From Sphingomonas hengshuiensis (GTDB taxonomy: Bacteria; Pseudomonadota; Alphaproteobacteria; Sphingomonadales; Sphingomonadaceae), in the NCBI GenBank assembly GCA_003240755.1, contig QFNF01000032.1:1-34810 (forward strand): a DNA stretch of 34,810 nt, in the 5' to 3' direction. Positions 15,569 to 24,522 of the stretch are shown here, piece by piece. A program made the translations under genes and the position numbers. Below the pieces are notes generated by a model. It made no database searches and was not told the DNA's origin. It worked only from the letters and a program-made list of their open reading frames with translations. Within the stretch, counting starts at the first letter, position 1, and each line of letters starts with the position of its first letter.

Positions 15569-17311
15569 ATGAGGATGTTCGCCACCACCATCGCCGCCCT
15601 TGCCACCGTCACGCTCGGCGGGTGCAACCTCCTGCCGTTCGGCAGGAAGGACGTCGCCACCCCCGCCGCTCCCGCCACGCAGGCGGCCCCCGCGGCAGCG
15701 CAGGCGCAGAAGTTCGTCGTCACGGCCAATCCGATCGCCAGCGAGGCGGGGATGGCGGTGCTGCGTCGCGGCGGCAGCGCGATCGACGCGGCGATCGCGG
15801 TGCAGGCGATGCTGTCGCTGGTCGAACCGCAAAGCTCGGGCCTCGGCGGCGGTGCGTTCCTGACCTATTTCAACGCCGGGACCGGCAAGGTCGAGATCTA
15901 TGACGGACGCGAGGTCGCGCCGGCGGGCGCCACGCCGACGATGCTGCTGGGCAGCGACGGCCAGCCGCTGCCGTTCGCGCAGGCGGTGATGAGCGGGCGC
16001 GCGACCGGGGTGCCGGGTGCCGTCCGGATGCTGGGACAGGCGCATGCCGATCACGGTACGCTCGCCTGGAGCCAGCTCTTCGACGATGCGGAAGCGACCG
16101 CGCGCAAGGGCTTCGTGATCTCCCCGCGCCTCGGCCGGTTCCTCGCTGGCCAGTCGCCGCAGTTGCAGGCGGAGGATGTCCGCCGGTATTTCAGGGGCAA
16201 GGGCGGGGCGCTCGCCACCACCGGCGACCGGATCCGGAACGGCGACTATGCCGATTTCCTCCGCCGGCTGGCGAAGCAGGGGCCGGACGCGCTCTATACC
16301 GGCAGGACGGCACAGCGCATCGTCGAGCGGACGACGAGCGGCAGCCTGCCCGGCACCATGACCCTTGCCGACCTGTCGGCCTATCGCGCGGTCAAGCGCA
16401 CGCCGCTGTGCGGCAACTGGCGCGTCTATATCGTGTGCACCCCGCCGCCGCCGTCGAGCGGGGTGGGGCTGCTCGAACTGCTCGCGATCCTCGGCCGGAC
16501 CGATATCGACAGGCGCGGGCCGAACGACCCGCAAAGCTGGTATCTCTTCGCCGAGGCCAGCCGCCTGATGTATGCCGATCGCGACCTGTATGTCGGCGAT
16601 CCGAAGTTCGTGAACGTGCCGGTCGCCGGGCTGCTGGCGCCGGCCTATATCGCCGAACGCGCGAAGCTGATCGGCGCGACCGCGGGGCCGGCCCCGGCGG
16701 CGGGCGTGCCGGCGGGCGTCGTCACGGCGGCGGCGGACACGACGCGCGAACCGGCCGGCACGTCGCACTTCATCGTCGGCGACGCGGCGGGCAATGTCGT
16801 GTCGATGACGACCACGGTCGAAAGCTTTTTCGGCACCGGGCGGATGGTCGACGGCTTCTTCCTCAACAACCAGATGACCGACTTCGCCTTTTCCCCGCGC
16901 GATGCGCAGGGGCGGGCGGCGGCCAATGCGGTGGCGCCGGGCAAGCGCCCGCGGTCGTCGATGACGCCGCTCATCATGATCGACCGGCAGGGCAAGTTCG
17001 CCGGCGCGCTGGGATCGGCCGGGGGCAACGCGATCCTCGCCTATGTCGCCAAGTCGCTGGTCGGTGCGGTCGAATGGAAGCTGCCGATGCAGCAGGCGCT
17101 GGCGCTGCCCAACCTGGTCGCGCGCGGCAACGGCTTTCAGGGCGAGGTGACGAAGTTCTCGCCCCAGGTCCTCGGCGCGCTGGCGGCGCGCGGCGTGCGG
17201 TTGCAGCCGGGGCAGGGCGAGGATTCGGGCCTGCACGGGGTGATCGTGCGCGATGGCAGGATCGACGGCGGCTTCGACCCGCGGCGCGAGGGGAAGGTGA
17301 TCGTCGAGTGA
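15569..17311 (+). CDS. ggt: Gamma-glutamyltransferase, predicted lipoprotein
   Basis: This enzyme cleaves or transfers the gamma-glutamyl group of glutathione and related peptides outside the cytosol. The 580-aa precursor starts MRMFATTIAALATVTLGGC: a lipobox (LGGC, C19) predicts a lipid-anchored form, followed by an Ala/Pro linker. Autoproteolysis should occur before T398 in EPAGTSHFIVGD, giving large and small subunits; downstream are DGFFLNNQMTDFAF and GKRPRSSMTPLI, the oxyanion and substrate loops. ATG 15569 has AGGAAGGG upstream; a frame extension to 15533 has no site. It is divergent from the acyl-CoA synthetase and convergent with the HPP gene. Confidence 0.94.
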   Translation: MRMFATTIAALATVTLGGCNLLPFGRKDVATPAAPATQAAPAAAQAQKFVVTANPIASEAGMAVLRRGGSAIDAAIAVQAMLSLVEPQSSGLGGGAFLTYFNAGTGKVEIYDGREVAPAGATPTMLLGSDGQPLPFAQAVMSGRATGVPGAVRMLGQAHADHGTLAWSQLFDDAEATARKGFVISPRLGRFLAGQSPQLQAEDVRRYFRGKGGALATTGDRIRNGDYADFLRRLAKQGPDALYTGRTAQRIVERTTSGSLPGTMTLADLSAYRAVKRTPLCGNWRVYIVCTPPPPSSGVGLLELLAILGRTDIDRRGPNDPQSWYLFAEASRLMYADRDLYVGDPKFVNVPVAGLLAPAYIAERAKLIGATAGPAPAAGVPAGVVTAAADTTREPAGTSHFIVGDAAGNVVSMTTTVESFFGTGRMVDGFFLNNQMTDFAFSPRDAQGRAAANAVAPGKRPRSSMTPLIMIDRQGKFAGALGSAGGNAILAYVAKSLVGAVEWKLPMQQALALPNLVARGNGFQGEVTKFSPQVLGALAARGVRLQPGQGEDSGLHGVIVRDGRIDGGFDPRREGKVIVE

Positions 17312-17319
17312 CGGCGCGC

Positions 17320-17345
17320 GGGCGGGCGACGCAATCCGCCCCGCC
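17320..17345. terminator. Bidirectional terminator between ggt and HPP genes
   Basis: GGGCGG / CCGCCC (or, shifted, GGCGGG / CCCGCC) forms a GC-rich hairpin filling the 34-base gap between the two convergent stop codons. No U-tract is present. Confidence 0.45.
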
Positions 17346-18026
17346 TCACCCCTTGCGCCGTACCCTCGCGAAATGCTCCGCGCGTTCGAGCAGCAGCGTC
17401 AGATCCTCGCGCGCGATGTCATAGGCATCGGGCGTCTCGGCCAGCGCCGCATCGATATCGATCGGCAGCACCCCGCCCGGTTCTGCCGCCGCCCGGATCG
17501 CGACCGATGACGCCGGCTGGTGCGGATAGCCGAGCGCGGTCATCCGGTGATAGAAGGTGCCGATCGCCACCAGCGCGACCGAATTGATGCCGACCGGTGC
17601 AAAGGCAAAGGCATAGCCGGCGTCATGGATGCCGGCGCTGCCGATCACCGCGGTCAGCGCCGCGGCACCGCCCGGCGGATGCAGGCAGCGCGCCAGCGAC
17701 ATGGCGAGGATCGCGCAGCCGACCGCCAGCCCGGCGGCAAGCGGGACGTCCGGCACCCATTGGAACACCGCGACGCCGATCAGCGTCGACAGGATGTTGC
17801 CGCCGACCACCGGCCACGGCTGGGCCAGCGGGCTGGATGGCACCGCGAACACCAGCACCGCCGATGCGCCGAGCGGTGCGACGATGATCGGCAGGTCGCC
17901 GTCGATCCACGGAAACTGCCGACACACCAGCATGGTCAGCGCGATGCCGATCGCGGCGCCGATACAGGCGACGATCCGCCGCGCGAAGGCGGCATTGGCG
18001 AGCAGCGGCCGGAACCAGCCGGTCAC
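17346..18026 (-). CDS. HPP family integral membrane protein
   Basis: The 226-aa protein has four to five hydrophobic helices in residues 15-165 and the name-giving HPP motif in RCLHPPGGAAALTAVIG, plus PIIVAPLGASAVLVFAVPSSPLAQP in helix 2 and its loop. The last 60 residues are hydrophilic and end in a short helix. HPP proteins are membrane proteins; a plastid and cyanobacterial member has been linked to nitrite transport, but the role here is unknown. Its GTG start overlaps the pyrD stop by four bases (GTGA), so it is translationally coupled to pyrimidine synthesis. Confidence 0.9.
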   Translation of the reverse strand: MTGWFRPLLANAAFARRIVACIGAAIGIALTMLVCRQFPWIDGDLPIIVAPLGASAVLVFAVPSSPLAQPWPVVGGNILSTLIGVAVFQWVPDVPLAAGLAVGCAILAMSLARCLHPPGGAAALTAVIGSAGIHDAGYAFAFAPVGINSVALVAIGTFYHRMTALGYPHQPASSVAIRAAAEPGGVLPIDIDAALAETPDAYDIAREDLTLLLERAEHFARVRRKG

Positions 18027-19009
18027 AACCCTGCAACGATCCTCTGCGCCAGGCCCGGCCCCTCATAGACCATCGCGCTGTAGAGCTGGACGAGGCTGGC
18101 CCCGGCATCGAGCCGCCGCCGCACCTCGTCCGCCGATCCGATCCCACCCGCCGAGATGAGGGGGAGGGCATCGCCGGCGATCGCGCGCGCCTCCGCCAGC
18201 TTGGCCAGCGCCAGCCGGGCGAGCGGCGCGCCCGACAGGCCGCCGGTTTCCCGGGCGTTCGCCGATCGCAGCGTGTCGGGCCGCGAGATCGTCGTGTTCG
18301 ACACGATCAGCGCGTCGATCCCGCCGTCGATCGCGGCACGGATCGCGACCTCCAGCCCGTCGCGCGACAGGTCGGGCGCGACCTTCAGGAACAGCGGCAC
18401 GCGCCTGCCCGCGACATGGCGCGCGGCGTCGCTGGCGGCGATCAACTGCCCCAGTTCGGGCTGCGATTGCAGGTCGCGCAGGCCCGGCGTGTTGGGGCTG
18501 GAAATGTTGATGGTGACGTAATCGGCAAGCGGCGCGGCCTTCGCGACGGCGGTGCCGTAATCGGCGATGCGGTCGGTCGAATCCTTGTTGGCGCCGACAT
18601 TGATGCCGATGATGCCGGGGCGGGGGGTGAGCGCCGCGATCCGCCGGAGCGCGGCATCGATACCGCCATTGTTGAACCCCAGCCGGTTCACCACGCCCCG
18701 GTCCTCGGGCAGGCGGAAGATGCGGGGTCTGGGATTGCCCGGCTGCGGCTTCGGGGTCAGCGTACCGACCTCGACGAACCCGAAGCCGAGGCCGAGGAAC
18801 CCGGCGACGGCGCGGGCATCCTTGTCGACGCCGGCGGCAAGGCCGACCGGGTTGGGGAAGCGGATGCCCGCGACGCGCACGGCGCGCCTGTCGTCGGTGC
18901 GGGGGGCCAGGGGCGCGCCGGCCTTCCCCCACGCCTCCAGCATGGCGATCGTCAGCGCATGCGCGCGCTCGGCGTCGAGGGCGAAGAGGAGCGGGTGATA
19001 CCAGGCCAT
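18023..19009 (-). CDS. pyrD: Dihydroorotate dehydrogenase (quinone), class 2
   Basis: This membrane-associated FMN enzyme oxidises dihydroorotate to orotate and passes electrons to quinone. The 328-aa protein has the class 2 N-terminal helices (MAWYHPLLFALDAERAHALT), the PNPVGLAAGVDKDA strand, GFGFVEVGTLTPKPQPGNPRP, the FNNGG motif, the catalytic serine loop INISSPNTPGLRDLQ (S170/S171) and LISAGGIGSADEV for FMN phosphate binding. It is the only pyrimidine-synthesis gene in view and shares a transcript with the HPP membrane protein. A 264-base divergent region separates it from the suf regulator. Confidence 0.96.
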   Translation of the reverse strand: MAWYHPLLFALDAERAHALTIAMLEAWGKAGAPLAPRTDDRRAVRVAGIRFPNPVGLAAGVDKDARAVAGFLGLGFGFVEVGTLTPKPQPGNPRPRIFRLPEDRGVVNRLGFNNGGIDAALRRIAALTPRPGIIGINVGANKDSTDRIADYGTAVAKAAPLADYVTINISSPNTPGLRDLQSQPELGQLIAASDAARHVAGRRVPLFLKVAPDLSRDGLEVAIRAAIDGGIDALIVSNTTISRPDTLRSANARETGGLSGAPLARLALAKLAEARAIAGDALPLISAGGIGSADEVRRRLDAGASLVQLYSAMVYEGPGLAQRIVAGL

Positions 19010-19182
19010 GGATGGCGCTTTATCCGGCCGGGCGGCGGGAAGGAAGATCGGGTTTCGTCCGACGGCATGCCGGGGATGCCGGTTCGGCGGGGATGCGGGG
19101 GGCGTTCGCGGCGGCGATCCGCTGCGACGGCGGCCATCGTCGGTGCGGCCGCGATACGCAGGAAAAATGCCGTCCGCTCCGA

Positions 19183-19199
19183 TCGATCACAACGATCGA
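19183..19199. promoter_or_regulatory. Inverted repeat upstream of the suf operon
   Basis: TCGATC-ACAAC-GATCGA is a perfect 6-bp inverted repeat with a 5-base spacer, 75 bases before the Rrf2 regulator ATG. A TTGACC (19211-19216) that could serve as -35 follows it. It is a candidate operator, but GATC-rich repeats are common in this DNA. Confidence 0.35.
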
Positions 19200-19273
19200 G
19201 ACAAACCCGGTTGACCTGACGCGCCCTCGCGACCACATGCCAATCCGACCGGAATGATCCGATTAAGGAAACG

Positions 19274-19702
19274 ATGCGCCTTTCCAGCCTTGCCGACTAT
19301 GCCGTCGTCCTGCTTGCCGCCACCGCGCGGCGGGGTGGCGATGCGCGCGTGACGGCGACGATGCTGGCGGAGGAAACCGGGTTGCCGCTGCCGACCGTGC
19401 AGAAACTGGTCAGCCGGTTGTCGACCGCCGGCCTGATCGAAACCGGGCGTGGTACCGGCGGCGGTTTCCGCCTTGCCCGCGGCCCCCACGCGATCGACCT
19501 TGCGCAGATCATCGAGGCGATCGAAGGGCCGATCGCGCTCACCACCTGCGTCGATGCCGCGCGGCATGACTGCGCGGTGGAGACGAACTGCATGATCCGC
19601 CCCCATGCCGGTACGGTCAACGCCGTGGTCCGGGGCGCCTTGGCGGGCGTGACGCTCGCCCAACTCGCGAACACCGGGGCAATGCCCCAAGAGGTAGTGT
19701 GA
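19274..19702 (+). CDS. SUF-system Rrf2 family Fe-S regulator (IscR-like)
   Basis: This is a 142-aa winged-helix repressor of the Rrf2 family that heads the suf operon. The helix-turn-helix is [30 protein letters not shown]. Three cysteines, C92, C100 and C106 (C-x7-C-x5-C), are placed to bind an Fe-S cluster, as C92/C98/C104 do in E. coli IscR, so it probably represses suf when cluster supply is adequate. AAGGAAACG precedes the ATG. The stop overlaps the sufB ATG by one base (TGATG). Confidence 0.93.
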   Translation: MRLSSLADYAVVLLAATARRGGDARVTATMLAEETGLPLPTVQKLVSRLSTAGLIETGRGTGGGFRLARGPHAIDLAQIIEAIEGPIALTTCVDAARHDCAVETNCMIRPHAGTVNAVVRGALAGVTLAQLANTGAMPQEVV

Positions 19703-21165
19703 TGGCCACCAGGAATGCCGAGGCGCTCGCCGCCGCGAACAGGAAGTACGAGTGGGGTTTCTCCTCGGACATCGAACAGGACTTCGCGCCCAAGGGGCTG
19801 AGCGAGGATACCGTCCGCTATATCAGCGCCAAGAAGGGCGAGCCGGAATGGATGCTCGACTGGCGGCTGAAGGCGTTCCGCCTGTGGCAGACGATGGACG
19901 CGCCGGACTGGGCGCGGCTGGACATCGATCCGATCGACTATCAGGACGCATATTATTACGCCGAACCCAAGGCGAAGCCGAAGCTCGGGTCGCTGGACGA
20001 GGTCGATCCCGAAATCCTGCGCGTCTATGAAAAGCTCGGCATTCCGATCGAGGAGCAGAAGGTGCTCGCCGGGGTCGAGGGGTCGCGCAAGGTCGCGGTC
20101 GACGCGGTGTTCGACAGCGTGTCGGTGGCGACGACCTTCCGCAAGGAACTCGAAGCCGCCGGCGTCATCTTCCGCTCGATTTCGGAGGCGATCCGCGAAT
20201 ATCCCGATCTGGTCCGCAAGTGGCTGGGCAAGGTCGTGCCGCAGCGCGACAATTTCTTCGCGACGCTCAACAGCGCGGTCTTTTCGGACGGGACCTTCGT
20301 CTATATTCCGGAGGGCGTGCGCTGCCCGATGGAGCTGTCGACCTATTTCCGCATCAACGCCGAAAATACCGGCCAGTTCGAACGCACGCTGATCGTCGCC
20401 GACAAGGGTAGCTATGTCAGCTATCTGGAGGGCTGCACCGCACCGATGCGCGACGAGAACCAGTTGCACGCGGCGGTGGTCGAACTGGTCGCGCTGGACG
20501 ATGCCGAGATCAAATATTCGACCGTCCAGAACTGGTATCCCGGTGACGAGAACGGCAAGGGCGGCATCTATAATTTCGTGACCAAGCGCGCCTTGTGTCA
20601 GGGCAGGAACAGCAAGGTGTCGTGGACCCAGGTCGAGACGGGTAGCGCGATCACGTGGAAATATCCGTCCTGCGTCCTGGCGGGCGAAAACTCGGTCGGC
20701 GAATTCTATTCGGTCGCGGTGACGAACAACCGGCAGCAGGCCGATACCGGCACCAAGATGATCCATCTGGGCAAGGGGTCGCGCTCGACGATCGTGTCGA
20801 AGGGGATCAGCGCGGGGCGCAGCGACAATACCTATCGCGGGCTGGTGCGCGTCGGTCCGTCGGCGGAGGGCGTGCGCAACTTCACCCAGTGCGACAGCCT
20901 GCTGCTCGGCGACCAGTGCGGCGCGCATACCGTGCCCTATATCGAGGTGCGCAATCCCTCGGCACAGATCGAGCATGAGGCGACCACCTCGAAGATTTCC
21001 GAGGACCAGATGTTCTACGCGATGCAGCGCGGGCTCGACAGCGAGGCGGCGGTGGCGCTGATCGTCAACGGCTTCGCGCGCGAAGTGCTGCAACAGCTCC
21101 CCATGGAGTTCGCGGTCGAGGCGCAGAAGCTGCTCGGCATCAGCCTCGAAGGATCGGTGGGATGA
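19702..21165 (+). CDS. sufB: Fe-S cluster assembly scaffold SufB
   Basis: SufB is the core scaffold of the SufBC2D complex, on which Fe-S clusters are built from SufS/SufE-derived sulfur. The 487-aa protein matches the family throughout: [21 protein letters not shown] near the N-terminus, [22 protein letters not shown], a right-handed beta-helix core and the conserved [19 protein letters not shown] near the C-terminal end, which contains the key cysteine. The ATG overlaps the regulator stop; the sufB stop in turn overlaps the next start (ATGA). Confidence 0.98.
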   Translation: MATRNAEALAAANRKYEWGFSSDIEQDFAPKGLSEDTVRYISAKKGEPEWMLDWRLKAFRLWQTMDAPDWARLDIDPIDYQDAYYYAEPKAKPKLGSLDEVDPEILRVYEKLGIPIEEQKVLAGVEGSRKVAVDAVFDSVSVATTFRKELEAAGVIFRSISEAIREYPDLVRKWLGKVVPQRDNFFATLNSAVFSDGTFVYIPEGVRCPMELSTYFRINAENTGQFERTLIVADKGSYVSYLEGCTAPMRDENQLHAAVVELVALDDAEIKYSTVQNWYPGDENGKGGIYNFVTKRALCQGRNSKVSWTQVETGSAITWKYPSCVLAGENSVGEFYSVAVTNNRQQADTGTKMIHLGKGSRSTIVSKGISAGRSDNTYRGLVRVGPSAEGVRNFTQCDSLLLGDQCGAHTVPYIEVRNPSAQIEHEATTSKISEDQMFYAMQRGLDSEAAVALIVNGFAREVLQQLPMEFAVEAQKLLGISLEGSVG

Positions 21166-21458
21166 TCGTTCTCGCGCTGGCGCTGCAGGCGGTCGCCCCG
21201 ACCGCGCCCTATGCCGACTGCCTGTCGGAACGGATCAATGCGGACGCCCGCATGGAAAAGCCGCCGGCCGAGGCTGCGGCCCGCGTCGCGATCTTCGACG
21301 ACGCGGCAAGGGCATGCGCGCCGATCCGGGCGAAGGTGGCGAAGGCCCACGCACCGATGCTCGACAGGATCGACGCGTCGATGAAGGCGGTGCTGGTCAA
21401 CCCGCAGGCGGCGGAGGCCGAGTTCGGGACCGAGCCGGTTTCCGGCGACGCTCCCTAA
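21162..21458 (+). CDS. Small secreted-looking protein of unknown function inside the suf operon
   Basis: I do not recognise this 98-aa protein. It starts with a hydrophobic segment ([16 protein letters not shown]) that looks like a short signal peptide with cleavage near residues 16-18. The mature part is helical and Ala/charge-rich, with two cysteines (C20, C52) that could form a disulfide. Its ATG overlaps the sufB stop by four bases, so it is coupled to sufB; sufC follows 42 bases later with its own AGGA site. Codon use matches the neighbours, and the in-frame, overlap-coupled placement argues for a real gene. No metal-binding motif is evident. Confidence 0.75.
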   Translation: MIVLALALQAVAPTAPYADCLSERINADARMEKPPAEAAARVAIFDDAARACAPIRAKVAKAHAPMLDRIDASMKAVLVNPQAAEAEFGTEPVSGDAP

Positions 21459-21500
21459 ACGGAATATATTGGCGGCGGTGCCGCACGAACAGGACGGAAC

Positions 21501-22244
21501 ATGCTGAAGATCGACAATCTCCACGCCGAAATCGACGGCAAGGAAATCCTCAAGGGCCTGTCGCTCACCGTGAATGCGGGCGAGGTCCATGCGATCATGG
21601 GGCCGAACGGGGCGGGCAAGTCGACGCTCGGCTATGTGCTGGGCGGGCGTCCCGGTTACGAGGTGACGGGGGGGTCGGTGAGCTTCGCCGGCGACGACCT
21701 GCTGGAGATGGAGGCCGATGCCCGCGCCGCCGCCGGGCTGTTCCTCGGTTTCCAATATCCGGTCGAAATCCCCGGCGTGTCGAACGTCCAGTTCCTGCGC
21801 GAAAGCCTGAACAGCCAGCGCCGCGCCCGCAATGAAAAGCCGCTGTCGGGCGCCGAGTTCCTGAAACTCGCCCGCGGGCAGGCCGACGCGCTGGGCATGG
21901 ACATGGACATGCTGAAGCGTCCGGTGAATGTCGGCTTTTCCGGCGGCGAGAAGAAGCGCAACGAGATGGTGCAGATGGGCATCCTCGATCCCCGGCTCGC
22001 CATCCTCGACGAAACCGACAGCGGCCTCGATATCGACGCGCTGCGCATCGTCGGCGACGGCATCAACCGCATCATGCGTGCGCCCGACAAGGCGGTGATC
22101 CTCATCACCCATTACCAGCGGCTGCTTGACTATGTGCAGCCCGATTTCGTCCACGTCCTCGCCGATGGTCGCATCGTGCGCTCGGGCGGGCCGGAACTGG
22201 CGCATGAACTGGAACGCGAAGGCTATGGCGCGGTGGCGGCGTAA
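21501..22244 (+). CDS. sufC: Fe-S cluster assembly ATPase SufC
   Basis: SufC is the ABC-type ATPase of SufBC2D that drives conformational change during cluster assembly. The 247-aa protein has Walker A GPNGAGKST (35-43), the Q-loop region FLGFQYPVEIPGV, a SufC-type signature FSGGEKKRNEMVQM, Walker B LAILDETDSGLD and the switch ITHYQRLL. AGGACGGAAC precedes the ATG. The TAA stop overlaps the sufD ATG by one base. Confidence 0.98.
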   Translation: MLKIDNLHAEIDGKEILKGLSLTVNAGEVHAIMGPNGAGKSTLGYVLGGRPGYEVTGGSVSFAGDDLLEMEADARAAAGLFLGFQYPVEIPGVSNVQFLRESLNSQRRARNEKPLSGAEFLKLARGQADALGMDMDMLKRPVNVGFSGGEKKRNEMVQMGILDPRLAILDETDSGLDIDALRIVGDGINRIMRAPDKAVILITHYQRLLDYVQPDFVHVLADGRIVRSGGPELAHELEREGYGAVAA

Positions 22245-23320
22245 TGGCGACGCTTCCCACCAACGCGCAGGAGGCGTGGCGCTGGACCGACCTCGCCGCG
22301 CTGACGACCGCAGCGACCAGCACGCGCGGCGACGTGCCCGATGCCGATGCCTGTTGGCTCGATATCGCCGGGCCGCGCATCCTGTTCGTCGACGGCATCC
22401 ATGATGCGGCGCGCAGCACGCCCGGCCATGTTGCGATCAGCCCGCTGACGCTGGATACCGCGCACCCGCTGGGCGTGCAGGCATCGGGCGCGACGGGCTG
22501 GTCGATCGACCTGTCGGCGGCGGAAATCGTCGATACGGTGCAGATCGTCCATGTCGCCACCGGCGCGGAAAACCATCTTCCTGCCCGGCTCACGCTGGAC
22601 GAGGATGCGGTCGCGTCGGTCGTCGAGACCTATGTCGGCACCGGCTGGACCAATCGCCTGACGCAGATCGACCTCGAGCGCGGCGCCCGGCTGATGCGCA
22701 GCGTCCGCCTGCTCCAATCGCATGGCTTCGTGTCGATCCGCGACGAAGCGGTGGTGGGGGAGGCGGCGAGCCTTGTCAGCCAGTTCCTCGGCGCGGGCGG
22801 CATGGGCAGCCGGATCGATGCGCAACTGACGCTCGATGGCGACGCGGCGTTCGTCGACTATGGCGGCGCCCTGCTGACCCGCGAGCAGCAGCGGCAGGAA
22901 TGCGCCGTCGCCGTCCGCCACGCCGCGCTGAACGGGTCGAGCCGGCAGACGTGGCGCGCCGTGGCCGCCGACCGCAGTCAGGCAAGCCTCGCCGCCCGTG
23001 TCGAAGTGGCGCGCGGTGCGCAGAAGACCGATGGCGAACAGTCGCTGCGCGGCCTGCTGCTGCAGCGCACGGCGACGGTGAACCTGAAGCCCGAACTGGA
23101 AATCTTTGCCGACGACGTGAAGTGCGCGCATGGTGCGACCGTCGGCGAACTCGATTCCCGCGCGCTGTTCTATCTGCGCAGCCGCGGGGTGAGCGAGGCG
23201 CGAGCCAAGGCGCTGCTGACCACGGCGTTCGTGGCGGACGCGCTCGACCGGATCGGTGACGAGGCGGTACGCGAAGCCTTTGCCGCCGACGCCGATGCCT
23301 GGCTGGAAGCGGCGCTTTGA
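22244..23320 (+). CDS. sufD: Fe-S cluster assembly protein SufD
   Basis: SufD pairs with SufB in the scaffold and is needed for iron entry. The 358-aa protein has the short N-terminal EAWRWTDLAAL block, a beta-helix middle and the characteristic C-terminal ADDVKCAHGATVGELDSRALFYLRSRGV, containing the conserved His of the SufB/SufD interface. It is shorter than E. coli SufD (about 420 aa), mostly in the N-terminal helical part. The stop overlaps the sufS TTG start (TTGA). Confidence 0.95.
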   Translation: MATLPTNAQEAWRWTDLAALTTAATSTRGDVPDADACWLDIAGPRILFVDGIHDAARSTPGHVAISPLTLDTAHPLGVQASGATGWSIDLSAAEIVDTVQIVHVATGAENHLPARLTLDEDAVASVVETYVGTGWTNRLTQIDLERGARLMRSVRLLQSHGFVSIRDEAVVGEAASLVSQFLGAGGMGSRIDAQLTLDGDAAFVDYGGALLTREQQRQECAVAVRHAALNGSSRQTWRAVAADRSQASLAARVEVARGAQKTDGEQSLRGLLLQRTATVNLKPELEIFADDVKCAHGATVGELDSRALFYLRSRGVSEARAKALLTTAFVADALDRIGDEAVREAFAADADAWLEAAL

Positions 23321-24522
23321 CGGGTATCGCCCCCCTCGACCGCGTCGGCGATTTTCCCGCGATTCCCGCCGGCTGGGCGTATCTCGACACCGCCGCCACC
23401 GCGCAGAAGCCGCAAGCCGTGATCGACGCGATCACCCGCGCGTACGACACGACCTATGCCACCGTGCATCGCGGCGTGTACCAGCGGTCGGCCGACATGA
23501 CGCTGGCCTATGAAGCGGCCCGCCGCCGGGTGGCGTCGTTCATCGGAGCCGCCGCGCCGGAGGAATGCGTGTTCGTTCGCGGCGCGACCGAAGGGATCAA
23601 CCTGGTCGCGCAGGGTTGGGCCGAACGCCATCTGCAGGCTGGCGACCGCATCCTGCTGTCGATGCTCGAGCACCATTCGAACATCGTGCCGTGGCAGTTG
23701 GTCGCCCAACGGATCGGTGTCGCGATCGATGTCGTGCCACTGACCGGGGACGGCAGGATCGACCTCGACGCCATGGCGGCGATGATCCGCCCCGAACACA
23801 GGCTCGTGTCGCTGGCGCATGTGTCGAACGTGCTCGGGTCGATCCTCGACGCCCGCCGCGCCGCCGATATCGCCCATTCGGTCGGCGCGAAGCTGCTGCT
23901 CGACGGGTGTCAGGCGGTGCCGCGCGTGCGCGTCGACGTCGCCGCGCTCGACTGCGACTTCTACGTCTTTTCCGGGCACAAGCTGTATGGCCCGACCGGC
24001 ATCGGCGTGCTGTGGGGGCGCCCCGGACTGCTCGACGCCATGCACCCGGTGCAGGGCGGGGGCGCGATGATCGATCGCGTGACGTTCGAACGCACCACCT
24101 ATGCCCCGCCGCCCGCCCGGTTCGAGGCCGGCACGCCGCATATCGTCGGCGCGCTCGGCCTGCATGCGGCGATCGACTATGTCGAATCGATCGGGCTGGA
24201 CGCGATCCACGCCCATGAAACCGCGCTGGTCGCCGCGACCCGCGAGGCGCTGGGCCGGATCAATTCGGTGCGGCTGCTGGGGCCGGACGATGCCGCCGGA
24301 ATCGTGAGTTTCGTGGTCGAGGGGGTGCATCCGCACGATGTCGGCACCATCTTGGACGAGGAACGCGTCGCGATCCGGGCCGGCCATCATTGCGCGCAGC
24401 CGCTGATGGACATGCTGGGCGTGCCCGCCACCGCGCGGGCGAGCTTCGGCGTGTATAACGGCCGGACCGATGTCGACGCGCTGGTGCGCGGGCTGGAACG
24501 GGTGAGCAGGATTTTCGGATGA
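23317..24522 (+). CDS. sufS: Cysteine desulfurase SufS
   Basis: This PLP enzyme takes sulfur from cysteine as a persulfide for cluster assembly. The 401-aa protein has EHHSNIVPWQ (118-127), LLLDGCQAVP with the PLP aspartate D196, the PLP lysine K222 in FSGHKLYGPTGIG and the catalytic cysteine C359 in RAGHHCAQPLM, typical of group II desulfurases. The start is TTG at 23317, overlapping the sufD stop; no ATG or GTG fits the conserved N-terminus, so the TTG start is well supported. No sufE or sufU gene is in the window; the partner must lie elsewhere. It overlaps sufT by four bases. Confidence 0.96.
   Translation: MTGIAPLDRVGDFPAIPAGWAYLDTAATAQKPQAVIDAITRAYDTTYATVHRGVYQRSADMTLAYEAARRRVASFIGAAAPEECVFVRGATEGINLVAQGWAERHLQAGDRILLSMLEHHSNIVPWQLVAQRIGVAIDVVPLTGDGRIDLDAMAAMIRPEHRLVSLAHVSNVLGSILDARRAADIAHSVGAKLLLDGCQAVPRVRVDVAALDCDFYVFSGHKLYGPTGIGVLWGRPGLLDAMHPVQGGGAMIDRVTFERTTYAPPPARFEAGTPHIVGALGLHAAIDYVESIGLDAIHAHETALVAATREALGRINSVRLLGPDDAAGIVSFVVEGVHPHDVGTILDEERVAIRAGHHCAQPLMDMLGVPATARASFGVYNGRTDVDALVRGLERVSRIFG

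Noticed and set aside
13676..17236. A 1186-codon open frame extending the acyl-CoA synthetase far upstream.
   Set aside because: The extra 590 codons are the antisense of the gamma-glutamyltransferase gene, Arg/His/Asp-rich, with no family match, while ATG 15466 has a good site and the family N-terminus.
19297..21093. A 598-codon minus-strand frame over the suf regulator and sufB.
   Set aside because: Antisense shadow; both genes on the other strand are certain.
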